DNA of 53,571 bases from an uncultured Actinomycetes bacterium (GTDB taxonomy: Bacteria > Actinomycetota > Actinomycetes > Nanopelagicales > Nanopelagicaceae), in contig CAIPAI010000061.1 of NCBI GenBank assembly GCA_903863015.1, forward strand, positions 1 through 53,571, written 5' to 3'. Both the position numbers and the translations under genes were made by a program. Shown here piece by piece: positions 22,731 through 31,671 of this stretch. The number at the start of each line of letters is the position of its first letter. The stretch's first letter is position 1. Under the pieces are notes generated by a model. The model was not told the origin of the DNA. It saw only the letters and a list, made by a program, of their open reading frames with translations, and did no database searches.

Positions 22731-23975
22731 TTAAACGGATCGGAATACGAGCGCCACGTTGTGGCCGCCGAAACCAAATGAATTATTGAGTGCCGCGATG
22801 GATCCCTCAGGGAGTGGGCGAGGGTTATCTCGAACTACGTTGAGTTTGATCTCTTCGTCGAAGTTTTCAATGTTTATCGTGGGGGGAGCCATTCGGTGAT
22901 GGAGCGCAAGGATCGTGAAGACCGACTCGATTGCGCCGGCACCACCTAAGAGGTGACCTGTCATGGATTTAGTTGCTGATACGGCTACGTGATCGGTGTC
23001 GGCACCCAGTGCCCCGCGAATGGCGAGTGATTCGGCGATATCGCCAGCCGGAGTTGAAGTGGCATGTGCGTTGAGGTGGACAACGTCAGATGCAGCAACA
23101 CCGGCGTCAGCAAGAGCCATTTTCATGGCGCGGGCGGCTCCGCGACCTTCAGGATCTGGAGCAGCAATGTGATACCCATCTGAGGTGATGCCTTGGCCTG
23201 CAAGTTCTGCATAAATGCGCGCACCTCGTGCCTTTGCAAACTCTTCAGATTCGAGCACCACAACTCCTGCGCCTTCGCCGAGAACAAAACCGTCGCGCTC
23301 CTTGTCATAAGGCCGCGAAGCTTTTTCGGGGGCATCGTTGCGAGTGGAGAGCGCCATCATCGCTGCAAAGCCAGCCATCGGGAGTGGATGAACGCCAGCC
23401 TCAGTGCCACCAGCAACAACTACGTCTGCTCGACCGCTACGGATCATCTCCATGGCGTAACCAAGACCTTCCGAACCCGAGGCGCATGCGCTCACTGGCG
23501 TATGCACTCCTGCTTGAGCTTTGAGTTCGAGCCCAACAGCTGCTGCAGGACCGTTGGGCATCAACATGGGCACGGTGTGCGGGCTAACGCGGCGCGCACC
23601 TTTCTCTAGATACACGTCGTACGAACCGAGTAGCGAAAGGATGCCACCGATTCCGGAGGCAATTACTACACCGAGCCGCTCCGTGTGAATCTCTGGCGCC
23701 CCGGCATCTTTCCAGGCTTCGCGCGCGGCAATTAATGCAAATTGCTCGGCACGATCAAGTTTGCGAGCCTCTACTCGATCCATCACTTCAGATGGATCCA
23801 CGGCAGTTTCTGCTGCGAAATGAACTGGGATTGTTTCAGTCCAGTCGTGTGTGAGGGTGCGTACGCCTGATTTTCCAGCAAGTAACGCAGCCCACGTGGA
23901 CGCAACATCGCCACCGAGGGGCGTGAATGCGCCCAACCCGGTAACGACGACTTTACGGTGCGTGGGAGCGCTCAT
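22731..23975 (-). CDS. fabF: beta-ketoacyl-ACP synthase II
   Basis: A 414-residue KAS II condensing enzyme, adding two carbons from malonyl-ACP to the growing acyl-ACP. The catalytic triad is visible: Cys in VSACASGSEGLGYA, His in LNAHATSTPAGD, His in MTGHLLGGAGAIES. The start VVVTGLGAFTPLG is typical. ATG 23975 follows the acpP stop after one base, so translation is coupled; a longer start would overlap acpP. Confidence 0.95.
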   Translation of the reverse strand: MSAPTHRKVVVTGLGAFTPLGGDVASTWAALLAGKSGVRTLTHDWTETIPVHFAAETAVDPSEVMDRVEARKLDRAEQFALIAAREAWKDAGAPEIHTERLGVVIASGIGGILSLLGSYDVYLEKGARRVSPHTVPMLMPNGPAAAVGLELKAQAGVHTPVSACASGSEGLGYAMEMIRSGRADVVVAGGTEAGVHPLPMAGFAAMMALSTRNDAPEKASRPYDKERDGFVLGEGAGVVVLESEEFAKARGARIYAELAGQGITSDGYHIAAPDPEGRGAARAMKMALADAGVAASDVVHLNAHATSTPAGDIAESLAIRGALGADTDHVAVSATKSMTGHLLGGAGAIESVFTILALHHRMAPPTINIENFDEEIKLNVVRDNPRPLPEGSIAALNNSFGFGGHNVALVFRSV

Positions 23976-23976
23976 G

Positions 23977-24225
23977 TTAGTGAGCAGCCTTGACGATGTA
24001 ATTGACTGCATCTCCGACAGTGACGAGATTCTTTACGTCGTCATCAGGAATCTTGCAGCCAAACTTCTCTTCTGCAGCTACAACAACTTCGACCATGCTG
24101 AGTGAGTCAACATCGAGATCATCGGTGAATGACTTGTCCATCAATACTGACGATGCTGGGATACCAGCAACTTCTTCGACGATTTCAGCAAGCCCTGCGA
24201 GTACTTCATCTACTGAGTGAGCCAT
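23977..24225 (-). CDS. acpP: acyl carrier protein
   Basis: An 82-residue acidic carrier protein with the phosphopantetheine serine in DDLDVDSLSMVEVVV. GGAGAAG precedes the ATG. It lies between fabH and fabF, as in other actinobacteria, and carries the chains handled by all neighbouring enzymes. Confidence 0.96.
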   Translation of the reverse strand: MAHSVDEVLAGLAEIVEEVAGIPASSVLMDKSFTDDLDVDSLSMVEVVVAAEEKFGCKIPDDDVKNLVTVGDAVNYIVKAAH

Positions 24226-24259
24226 TTCTTCTCCTTGTTATCTCTCTGTGTTCGTCTCT

Positions 24260-24286
24260 GCCTATTTTTGTGCCTATTTTTGTGCC
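24260..24286. repeat. 12-bp tandem repeat in fabH-acpP gap
   Basis: GCCTATTTTTGT occurs twice in direct tandem (24260-24271, 24272-24283) followed by GCC. It lies in the 79-base gap between acpP and fabH. Probably a slippage product; no function can be assigned. Confidence 0.6.
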
Positions 24287-24304
24287 AATCGGTGGTGCGT
24301 TCTC

Positions 24305-25321
24305 TTAGGGAAGGGTTACTACTTGGGCCGCATAAACCAATCCGGCACCAAATCCAATAAGTAGTGCGCTTCCGCCGTGCGGAATTTCACCACTTTCTAA
24401 CATCGATTCCATAGCAAGAGGAATGGAAGCTGCTGAGGTGTTGCCAGAGACCCGAATGTCGCGGGCAACCGGAAGTTCAGGTGGCAGATCTAGCGCTTTC
24501 ACCATGGCATCGATAATGCGCATATTTGCTTGATGGGGAATGAACGCATCTAATTCACTGGCTTTGAGTCCAGCAAGTTCAAGAGCTTTATTGGCGACCG
24601 GCACCATCTGCCAGACAGCCCAACGAAAAACGGTTTGCCCCACCATTTGGATATCTGGCCAAAGGAAATCTTTACGTTCATGAACTGTGTTCTTCTTGAA
24701 TGAAAGCCATGAAGTTTTTTGCAGGATGGCGTCGCGATTATCTGCATCGGATCCCCAGACTGTAGGTCCGATTCCAGGAACGTCAGAAGGTCCAATAACT
24801 ACCGCACCTGCACCATCGGCGAAGAGGAAGCCACCGGCGCGATCATCGAGATCAATAAAGTCGGTGAGTTTTTCTACGCCTACGAGAAGCACGTAATCGG
24901 CAGAGCCGCCGCGCACAAAATCGCTGGCCATGCCGACGCCATAACAAAACCCAGCACACGCAGCAGAGATGTCGAAAGCGGCCGCCTTTGGATTTCCGAG
25001 ACGTCGAATAAGTTCAGTAGCTGCGCTAGGCGTTTGATAAGGATAGGTAACAGTTGCAACGATGACGGCGCCGATTTGATCCATGCTGATTCCGGCGTGA
25101 GCCAGGGCCTTTCGGGCTGCATTCTCAGCCATGTCCACAACAGATTCGTTATCGGCCGCCCATCGACGTGACTCAATACCAGAACGTTCGCGGATCCACT
25201 CATCAGTGGAATCTATGCGTGCGCATACTTCGGCGTTAGTTACAACGCGCTCCGGCCGATATCCGCCGACTCCATAAATACGCGAGTGACGATGAAGTTC
25301 GAGGTCTTTGATTCTTCCCAT
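24305..25321 (-). CDS. fabH: beta-ketoacyl-ACP synthase III
   Basis: A 338-residue KAS III that starts fatty-acid chains by condensing an acyl-CoA primer with malonyl-ACP. The triad is visible: Cys in DISAACAGFCYG, His in FIPHQANMRIID and Asn in VSGNTSAASIP. ATG 25321 shares one base with the fabD stop (TGATG). The 30-residue upstream extension of the open frame runs through fabD and is rejected. A 79-base gap with a short repeat separates it from acpP. Confidence 0.95.
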   Translation of the reverse strand: MGRIKDLELHRHSRIYGVGGYRPERVVTNAEVCARIDSTDEWIRERSGIESRRWAADNESVVDMAENAARKALAHAGISMDQIGAVIVATVTYPYQTPSAATELIRRLGNPKAAAFDISAACAGFCYGVGMASDFVRGGSADYVLLVGVEKLTDFIDLDDRAGGFLFADGAGAVVIGPSDVPGIGPTVWGSDADNRDAILQKTSWLSFKKNTVHERKDFLWPDIQMVGQTVFRWAVWQMVPVANKALELAGLKASELDAFIPHQANMRIIDAMVKALDLPPELPVARDIRVSGNTSAASIPLAMESMLESGEIPHGGSALLIGFGAGLVYAAQVVTLP

Positions 25322-26514
25322 CAGTGGTCTCCCCCTGGAAGTTCTCCTGTTGGATGAAGTCTGACCAACGGTTGACCTGGTGAAACTGGGTCGCCCTCTT
25401 CTGCCAGCCACTCGATAATGACTCCACCATGCGGTGCGGTGATTTCGGTGTTTTCCCGCTTAGCTACTACGCGACCAACGCTTGCATCGCGCGCAATCTC
25501 ATCACCTAACTCAGCATCGCGATGGAAAGTTCCGGCGAAAGGCGCAACGAGCATGCGCCAGGTGGGTTGATCAATCAAAGTACTTGGGCGACCGTGACGC
25601 GCGATGAGATCGAGAGCAGCTGGAATGTCTTCAGGGGTTTTCAATGCCAGCGTTTCTACGCCCGGGAGCGCGCGCTTGATGAGACCTATCAGTGTTCCGG
25701 CAGGTGGCATTTCAATAATTGCAGTCACGCCAAGATCTTCCAATGTACGCATGCAGAGATCCCAACGAACAGGATTCGCAATTTGACCGACGATCCGGTC
25801 GAGTACATCGCGACCATGATGCACGATGGCGCCATCTTTATTAGAAATAACTTTGACGCGTGGATCGTGAACGGTTACTGAGCGGGCAAGATCTTGCATG
25901 CGCGCCACCGCGGACGACATATATTCCGTATGAAATGCCCCGGCCACTGAAAGCGCACGTACTCGTGCACTTGCTGGTGGGTTCTCGCCGAACTTGGCCA
26001 ATGCTTCGAGATCTCCAGCGGCCACGATTTGTCCGGCGCCATTGTCGTTGGCCGCAGTGAGTCCATATGCGGCGATGGCGGCGAGCACTTCGTCGCGATC
26101 CCCGCCAAGCACCGCACTCATGCCGGTGGGGTGGGCTGCGCTGGCGGAGGCCATAGCCAGACCGCGCTCGCGTACCAAGACCATTGCGCTTTCAGCAGTG
26201 ATGGCGCGCGCTCCAGCGGCGGCGGTGAGCTCACCTACTGAGTGGCCAGCAACGACACTTAATTTTTGGAATGCATCAGAAGGATGAGGAAAGAGTGAGA
26301 TGCCGCCGATTAATCCAGCAGCCACCAAGAGTGGTTGTGCGATCGCGGTATCGCGGATCTCTTCAGCGTCGGCCTTTGTTCCGTAGTGAATCAGATCAAG
26401 CCCGGAAACCGCCGACCACCATTGAAGGAGCGGCTGGGTGCGGGGGAGTTCAAGCCAAGGTTCTAGGAAACCTGGGGTCTGGGCGCCTTGTCCGGGGGCA
26501 ACGATTGCGAGCAC
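25321..26514 (-). CDS. fabD: malonyl-CoA:ACP transacylase fused to a C-terminal biotinyl/lipoyl-like domain
   Basis: 397 residues against about 300-320 for ordinary FabD. Residues 1-305 are a normal malonyl transferase: APGQGAQTPG, nucleophile S92 in GHSVGE, R117 in RERGLAM and H195 in AGAFHTEYM. Residues about 318-387 look like a biotinyl/lipoyl barrel: VAPFAGTF, then EITAPHGGVIIEWLAEEGD and VSPGQPLVRL, the same order of strands and turns as in BCCP. The modified lysine motif EAMKM is absent; the equivalent hairpin reads VVAKREN, with Lys one position off and Arg in its place, so biotinylation is doubtful. The start is GTG 26514 with GGAAGGG 7 bases upstream. It heads the operon under the promoter at 26581-26609. 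Confidence 0.92.
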   Translation of the reverse strand: MLAIVAPGQGAQTPGFLEPWLELPRTQPLLQWWSAVSGLDLIHYGTKADAEEIRDTAIAQPLLVAAGLIGGISLFPHPSDAFQKLSVVAGHSVGELTAAAGARAITAESAMVLVRERGLAMASASAAHPTGMSAVLGGDRDEVLAAIAAYGLTAANDNGAGQIVAAGDLEALAKFGENPPASARVRALSVAGAFHTEYMSSAVARMQDLARSVTVHDPRVKVISNKDGAIVHHGRDVLDRIVGQIANPVRWDLCMRTLEDLGVTAIIEMPPAGTLIGLIKRALPGVETLALKTPEDIPAALDLIARHGRPSTLIDQPTWRMLVAPFAGTFHRDAELGDEIARDASVGRVVAKRENTEITAPHGGVIIEWLAEEGDPVSPGQPLVRLHPTGELPGGDH

Positions 26515-26580
26515 GTGTCTACCCTTCCGTAGAAGAGGGTGGCGCTTCCCCTGCGCAGGCGACCGTGTCCCTCGCCGGCA

Positions 26581-26609
26581 ATTGTAGGGAACCTACAGTT
26601 CCTGGCCAA
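26581..26609 (-). promoter_or_regulatory. fab operon promoter with overlapping palindromic operator
   Basis: On the minus strand -35 TTGGCC (26609-26604) and -10 TACAAT (26586-26581) are separated by exactly 17 bases. Between them, and reaching into the -10, lies the palindrome TGTAGG-TTC-CCTACA (26597-26583). It starts transcription roughly 60 nt before fabD and sits right after the fasR stop. It is a candidate site for FasR or another fatty-acid regulator; binding is inference. Confidence 0.6.
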
Positions 26610-26618
26610 ACAAGGAGG

Positions 26619-27761
26619 TTAGAGACGTTCTCCTAGTCGGCCGATTGAGAGCGCGATATTGAGTACGAAGAGCTCTCGAGGCTCCATGGGCGAGTAGTCG
26701 CTCACTTCGGTAATTTTGCGCATCCGATATCTGACCGTATTGGCATGTACGAATAGTGCCCGTGATGCAGGTTCAATTCCGCCATAAGTAACAAGCGCAT
26801 CGATCGTTTCGATTAACTCTCCGCCGGTTTCGACTAAAGGTTTGAAAATCTTTGAAATAAGAAGTTCTCTTGCTGCGTCATCGCCACTGAGGGCGCGTTC
26901 TGGAAGTAAATCATTCGAGCTCACTGGCCGTGGAGCTCCGGGCCACGCGTTTGCACTATCGAAACCAGAGAGTGCTGCTTGCGCCGAAAAGTGACATTGA
27001 TCGAGTGAATCAACGATGTGACCGGCAACTACCGGACCTGGCGCATATACGTTTGCGAAGTGACGCGCTGCGCCCATTGGGTCGTGTGTTCCGCCGACGA
27101 TGGCTACTAAGCGTTGGCCTACAACCCCTGCCATTACGTCGAGTTGAGCATGTTTGGCATACCTGCGCATCGCCTCTGTAGCGCGACTTGTATCGTCTTC
27201 CGGGCGGTTGCCAACGATGACAGAGACAGGAGTTTTGCCCTGCCAACCGAGCGCATTAGCACGAGAGAGCAAACTCGCATCAACTTCGCCACGGAGCGCA
27301 CCATCAACAACGAGTGCTTCTAACCTCGCATCCCAACCACCGCGAGCTTCAGCGGCGCGCGCGTAAACGAGCGCTGTGGCGAATGCAATCTCACGAGAAT
27401 ATTCAAGTACACCTAGTTGAATATCTCGGGCATCTTCCAATGTGGCAGCAAACTCTTCGACGACGGAAATAGTGAGTCGCACTAGTTCAACTGTTTGTTC
27501 CAAATTGATGGAGCGGGTAAGCGCTTGTGGGGCGCTGCCAAAAACATCTGATGAAACTTTCTTTTTCTTGCGGGGATCTTCCAGCCATTCGACAAAGTTG
27601 GCGATGCCTCTCTGGGCAACCAGGTTGACCCAGGAACGGTCATCTGCGCTCAAGTGTGAGTACCAGGAGAGCTCGGATTCCATCCGGCTGATGGCGACCG
27701 TGGCCAATTCGCCGGACTTTAAAGAGGGCAGTGGACTCTTTGCTCGTTGTGGACTCCCCAT
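26619..27761 (-). CDS. fasR: FasR-like PucR-family transcriptional regulator of fatty-acid synthesis
   Basis: 380 residues. The N-terminal part (about to residue 120) contains SWYSHLSADDRSWVNLVAQRGI, shortened here to LSADDRSWVNLVAQRG, a segment shared with streptomycete FasR. The C-terminal 60 residues form the PucR-type helix-turn-helix (ALFVHANTVRYRMRKITEVS). In streptomycetes FasR lies upstream of fabD-fabH-acpP-fabF and activates it; the same order is present here. I chose ATG 27761: a TATGTT box at 27773-27768 ends exactly 7 bases before it, fitting a leaderless mRNA, and there is no ribosome site. A start 16 codons further up (27809) is possible. Divergent from the enoyl-CoA hydratase. 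Confidence 0.85.
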   Translation of the reverse strand: MGSPQRAKSPLPSLKSGELATVAISRMESELSWYSHLSADDRSWVNLVAQRGIANFVEWLEDPRKKKKVSSDVFGSAPQALTRSINLEQTVELVRLTISVVEEFAATLEDARDIQLGVLEYSREIAFATALVYARAAEARGGWDARLEALVVDGALRGEVDASLLSRANALGWQGKTPVSVIVGNRPEDDTSRATEAMRRYAKHAQLDVMAGVVGQRLVAIVGGTHDPMGAARHFANVYAPGPVVAGHIVDSLDQCHFSAQAALSGFDSANAWPGAPRPVSSNDLLPERALSGDDAARELLISKIFKPLVETGGELIETIDALVTYGGIEPASRALFVHANTVRYRMRKITEVSDYSPMEPRELFVLNIALSIGRLGERL

Positions 27762-27767
27762 AGTCGC

Positions 27768-27817
27768 AACATATCGGCAGGGCGGCTTGGGGGAAAGCAT
27801 CCTGCCCAAAGTAGAGT
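27768..27817. promoter_or_regulatory. divergent leaderless promoters of fasR and enoyl-CoA hydratase
   Basis: Minus strand: TATGTT (27773-27768) ends 7 bases before fasR ATG 27761. Plus strand: TAGAGT (27812-27817) ends 7 bases before ATG 27824. Neither gene has a Shine-Dalgarno. Both -10 boxes fit TAnnnT with transcription beginning at the A of ATG. No convincing -35 is seen. Confidence 0.5.
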
Positions 27818-27823
27818 CAGGTT

Positions 27824-28600
27824 ATGGAATTTTTTGAACTCACGGTCGACGCAGGCGTGGCCACTCTCAAACTCAATCGTCCACCGGTCAACGCGCTTAA
27901 CTTTGCGATGCAGGCGGAAATGGTCGAAGCCGCAGCGCTCATCACGGCAGATTCGGCGATTGCATCGGTGGTGCTCTACGGCGGCGAGAAGGCTTTTGCT
28001 GCCGGGGCCGATATTAAAGAGATGGAACGCCTCACCCCTCAGGAGATGGCAGCGCGCTCCCACAATCTGCACTCGGCATTTACCGCTATTGCCCAGATCC
28101 CCAAGCCAGTCGTGGCGGCGATCACCGGGTATGCCCTCGGCGGTGGATGTGAGTTTGCCATGTGTGCCGATCTCCGCTTCTCCGCAGATAATGCAAAACT
28201 CGGTCAACCGGAGATTCTCCTTGGAATTATTCCGGGCGCCGGTGGCACGCAACGATTGACTCGACTCGTCGGGCCTTCCGTTGCCAAGGAGCTCGTTTTA
28301 ACCGGGCGCATGATCTCGGCCGCGGAAGCCTTGGCGATCGGATTGGTGGATCGCCTCTTCCCCGCAGAGAGCGTTTATGCCGAGGCGGTGGCTTGGGCTC
28401 GCCAATTTGTCGGTGGACCAGCGGTTGCGATCGCGGCCGCAAAACGGGTGATTGACGCAGGTCAAGACGGCACTCTTGATGAGGGTCTGGAGATCGAGCG
28501 CCAGGCCTTCGCCGAACTTTTCGCCACCGAGGATCGCGCCATCGGGATGGAATCTTTCATTGCCAACGGTCCCGGCAAGGCGACGTTCAAGGGGCGTTAG
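27824..28600 (+). CDS. enoyl-CoA hydratase/isomerase family protein
   Basis: A 258-residue crotonase-fold enzyme, probably hydrating 2-enoyl-CoA in beta-oxidation or amino-acid breakdown. Oxyanion-hole residues lie in AFAAGADIKEM and GYALGGGCEFAM. Both catalytic acids are kept: Glu in GGGCEFAM and Glu in GQPEILLGIIPGAGGTQRL, as in true hydratases. The start is leaderless (TAGAGT 7 bases upstream). It precedes the electron transfer flavoprotein genes by 132 bases, which suits an acyl-CoA oxidation role. Substrate chain length cannot be told from sequence. Confidence 0.9.
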   Translation: MEFFELTVDAGVATLKLNRPPVNALNFAMQAEMVEAAALITADSAIASVVLYGGEKAFAAGADIKEMERLTPQEMAARSHNLHSAFTAIAQIPKPVVAAITGYALGGGCEFAMCADLRFSADNAKLGQPEILLGIIPGAGGTQRLTRLVGPSVAKELVLTGRMISAAEALAIGLVDRLFPAESVYAEAVAWARQFVGGPAVAIAAAKRVIDAGQDGTLDEGLEIERQAFAELFATEDRAIGMESFIANGPGKATFKGR

Positions 28601-28732
28601 GAAGCTAGGACGACCAGAATATGAGATTGATCAAGTCACACCTGCCTGCAATATGGCACCTTGAATATGGCAGATGGGCAAGTGATCGGTAACATCAGAC
28701 ATATCTATGTAGGTGTGCGACAGGAGAGTCTC

Positions 28733-29536
28733 GTGAAGTTTCTGGTGTGTGTGAAACAGGTTCCAGATTCCTGGGCTGAAAAGAAACTCGGAGCCGACGC
28801 GCGCCTCGACCGCGCTGGTGTCGATGCCGTTCTTAACGACCTCGATGAGTACGCGATTGAAGAAGCGTTGCGCATCTGCGAGAACTCTGGCGGGAATGGA
28901 GAAGGTGGCGAACACTCCATCACTTTGCTCTCCATGGGACCTGATCGCGCGACCGAAGCTATTCGTAAAGGGCTCTCAATGGGCGCCGACAATGCAATCC
29001 TCATTAGCGATGAAGCCCTCTCCGGCTCAGACGCGCTCGCCACCTCGTTGGTACTTGCCAAGGCGATTGAAGCCAGCGGCGCACACATCGTGCTCTGCGG
29101 CACTGAATCAACGGACGCGCGTATGAGTGTTGTTCCGGCGATGTTGGCCGAACGTCTCGGATGGCCACAACTTACTTTTGCTGGTGAATTGAAGATTGAT
29201 GCGGCTGCCAACAAAGTCACCATCAAACGCATGACAGATGAGGGCATTGAAGAGATGGAAGCATCACTTCCTTGTGTTGTATCCGTGATTGAAAAGATCA
29301 ACGAGCCCCGATACCCGTCTTTCAAGGGCATTATGGCTGCGAAGAAGAAGACCATCGAGACGCGGAGCCTGGCAGATGTAGGGGTCTCTGGGGATCAAGT
29401 AGGCAGTGCAAGTTCGTGGAGCGCTGTGGTCGATTCTGCGCTACGTCCACCACGTAGCGCAGGAATCAAAGTTGTCGACGAAGGTAACGGTGGAAACGAA
29501 TTGGTCTCATTCCTTGCTGACAAGAAGATTGTGTAG
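28733..29536 (+). CDS. etfB: electron transfer flavoprotein beta subunit
   Basis: 267 residues. EtfB binds AMP and forms the heterodimer with EtfA that carries electrons from acyl-CoA dehydrogenases to the quinone pool. Visible: KFLVCVKQVPDSWAEKK, LNDLDEYAIEEALRI, ALSGSDALATSLVLAKAIE and CGTESTDARMSVVPAMLAERLG (in part), all in family order. GTG 28733 has GGAG 6-7 bases upstream; a start 24 codons earlier adds residues without family likeness. It is followed after 8 bases by etfA. The order etfB-etfA-iscS-mnmA is the same as in mycobacteria (fixA-fixB-iscS-trmU). Confidence 0.93.
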   Translation: MKFLVCVKQVPDSWAEKKLGADARLDRAGVDAVLNDLDEYAIEEALRICENSGGNGEGGEHSITLLSMGPDRATEAIRKGLSMGADNAILISDEALSGSDALATSLVLAKAIEASGAHIVLCGTESTDARMSVVPAMLAERLGWPQLTFAGELKIDAAANKVTIKRMTDEGIEEMEASLPCVVSVIEKINEPRYPSFKGIMAAKKKTIETRSLADVGVSGDQVGSASSWSAVVDSALRPPRSAGIKVVDEGNGGNELVSFLADKKIV

Positions 29537-29544
29537 GTTGCGCC

Positions 29545-30486
29545 GTGGCTGACGTTCTCGTACTTATCGATCACACCGCAGGTCTCGTTTCACGTGCGGC
29601 TAGTGAATTAATCACCGCCGCTCGCGCGCTCGGCACAGTGCATGCTGTGGCAGTTGTTCGTGCTGGTGAGGCAGATGCGCCTCGGGCGTTGGCCGCTCAA
29701 TTTGGTGCGAGCAAACTATCCGTCATTGAAGCAGTGGATGGTCATCCCATCACCCCTTCAGTAGATGCGCTCGCAAGCATTGCCCAAGCACATGCACCTG
29801 CTGCAATTTTGATCACTTCAGGCGCCAAGGGCAAAGAGATCGCCGGCCGCCTTGCGGTACGCCTCGGCAGCGGCCTACTCACCGATGTGATTGATGTGGC
29901 TCAAGACTTTTCGGCCACGCAATCTATTTTTGGTGGTTCTACAGTCGTGCACTCTAAGGTCACACACGGAGCTCCAATCATCACCGTGCGCCCCAATGCG
30001 TGCGAACCGGTTGCTTCTGAAAGTTCTCCCGAAATCGTCGACGTAACCGTTGCTCACACTTCAAGTGGAGTGACTGTCACTAGCCGCCAAGCGCCTGTAA
30101 AGGGTGGCCGACCAGAATTGACCGAAGCGTCGATCATCGTTTCAGGCGGCCGTGGAACCAATGGAGATTTCAGTCCAGTTGAATCCTTGGCAGATGCTCT
30201 CGGTGCTGCGGTGGGCGCTTCACGCGCGGCAACAGACGCAGGTTGGTACCCGCATTCAAATCAAGTTGGCCAAACAGGAAAGACTGTGAGCCCGCAACTT
30301 TATGTCGCTTGTGGAATTTCTGGTGCGATTCAACACCGTGCCGGTATGCAAACAAGCAAGACCATCGTTGCCATTAATAAGGATGCCGATGCACCTATCT
30401 TCGAACTTGCTGATTTTGGTGTTGTAGGAGATCTCTTTAATGTGGTGCCGCAAGCTGCGGCAGGAGTCTTGGCGCGCAAATCTTGA
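29545..30486 (+). CDS. etfA: electron transfer flavoprotein alpha subunit
   Basis: 313 residues with a GTG start. The C-terminal FAD domain is intact: [60 protein letters not shown] (the Q-T-G-x-x-V motif) and [20 protein letters not shown]. Eight bases follow etfB. Together they accept electrons from dehydrogenases; the enoyl-CoA hydratase just upstream points to acyl-CoA oxidation. Confidence 0.94.
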   Translation: MADVLVLIDHTAGLVSRAASELITAARALGTVHAVAVVRAGEADAPRALAAQFGASKLSVIEAVDGHPITPSVDALASIAQAHAPAAILITSGAKGKEIAGRLAVRLGSGLLTDVIDVAQDFSATQSIFGGSTVVHSKVTHGAPIITVRPNACEPVASESSPEIVDVTVAHTSSGVTVTSRQAPVKGGRPELTEASIIVSGGRGTNGDFSPVESLADALGAAVGASRAATDAGWYPHSNQVGQTGKTVSPQLYVACGISGAIQHRAGMQTSKTIVAINKDADAPIFELADFGVVGDLFNVVPQAAAGVLARKS

Positions 30487-30493
30487 TGTCGCG

Positions 30494-31663
30494 ATGAGCA
30501 CATACCTTGATCATGCGGCGACTACGCCCATGTCTGATGCTGCTCGTCTAGCCATGATTGATGAACTCGGAAATCTTGGGAATGCATCTAGTCTGCATGC
30601 TTCTGGTCGACGCTCACGAAAAGTTGTCGAAGAGGCTCGCGAAGCCATAGCAAGCGCGGTGGGTGCAACGCCTGGAGAGATTGTGCTCACGGGATCGGGT
30701 ACAGAAGCAAACAACTTGGCGGTAAAAGGTCTCTACTGGAAGCGGATTCAAGAAGATCCTGCGAATAACCGGATTATTTCCTCTTCTATAGAACACCATG
30801 CAGTGATGGATCCAATTCAATGGTTGGTGGATCACGAAGGTGCAGAAGTGACGTGGATTTCTGTAAACGACCGAGCGCAGCTGAACGTCGAAGAGTTGGT
30901 TGCTGAGATTGAAAGAGATCCTAAAGTTGCTCTTGTCAGCATAATGTTTGCGAATAACGAAGTGGGAACGCTGCAGCCACTTGTCCGAGTGATCGAAGCC
31001 GCGCATAAATATGGCATACCTGTCCACACCGATGCGGTTCAAGCTTTTGGAAAAGTGCCGCTCTCATTCAAGGAACTTGATCTCGACGCAATGACGATAA
31101 GTGGCCACAAGATTGGCGGACCGCTCGGCATTGGCGCACTTATTGTGAAGAAGAATTTGAAGCTCACCCCAGTCTTGCATGGCGGCGGGCAAGAGCGAGA
31201 TATCCGAAGCGGCACTCTCGATACTCCCGCAATTCGAGCACTTGGTGTAGCTGCGACTGAGGCGGCTGAACAATTAACTGAGCGAGCACTTCGTATGGTT
31301 GAACTGCGTCGTGAATTAACAGCTCGAGTACTCGCCGAAGTTCCCGATGCCCGAGCCAACGGTGATGAGCTCACTCTTCCCGGCATCGCACATTTCACTT
31401 TTGCGGGAGCCGAAGGCGATGCGCTCCTTTTGTTGCTCGATGCTCAAGGCATCGAATCTTCAACTGGATCTGCCTGTAGCGCTGGCGTTCCGAGGCCAAG
31501 TCACGTCCTTCTAGCGATGGGAATGAGCGAAGTCGATGCTCGCGCCTCACTACGATTCTCGTTGGGTTTTAGCTCTACAAGCCAGGACGTGGACGCGTTG
31601 GTAAGCGTGATCGGCGGGGTTGTTGAGCGTGCGCGCAAAGCTGGTCAGGTAAGTAAGCGATAA
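30494..31663 (+). CDS. iscS: cysteine desulfurase (IscS/NifS type)
   Basis: A 389-residue class V PLP enzyme that takes sulfur from cysteine and forms a persulfide. Visible: [10 protein letters not shown] at the N-terminus, [24 protein letters not shown] (Asp to the pyridine nitrogen), the PLP Lys in [16 protein letters not shown] and the persulfide Cys in [18 protein letters not shown]. The start is ATG 30494; an upstream ATG lies within etfA and is rejected. It is 8 bases before mnmA, its likely sulfur acceptor for tRNA thiolation, and may also feed Fe-S assembly such as IlvD. Confidence 0.94.
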   Translation: MSTYLDHAATTPMSDAARLAMIDELGNLGNASSLHASGRRSRKVVEEAREAIASAVGATPGEIVLTGSGTEANNLAVKGLYWKRIQEDPANNRIISSSIEHHAVMDPIQWLVDHEGAEVTWISVNDRAQLNVEELVAEIERDPKVALVSIMFANNEVGTLQPLVRVIEAAHKYGIPVHTDAVQAFGKVPLSFKELDLDAMTISGHKIGGPLGIGALIVKKNLKLTPVLHGGGQERDIRSGTLDTPAIRALGVAATEAAEQLTERALRMVELRRELTARVLAEVPDARANGDELTLPGIAHFTFAGAEGDALLLLLDAQGIESSTGSACSAGVPRPSHVLLAMGMSEVDARASLRFSLGFSSTSQDVDALVSVIGGVVERARKAGQVSKR

Positions 31664-31671
31664 TTACGTCT

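Noticed and set aside
28705-29355. 216-residue open frame opposite etfB
   Set aside because: It mirrors a clear EtfB gene, is Ser/Ala/Arg-rich as antisense frames are, and has no recognisable motifs.
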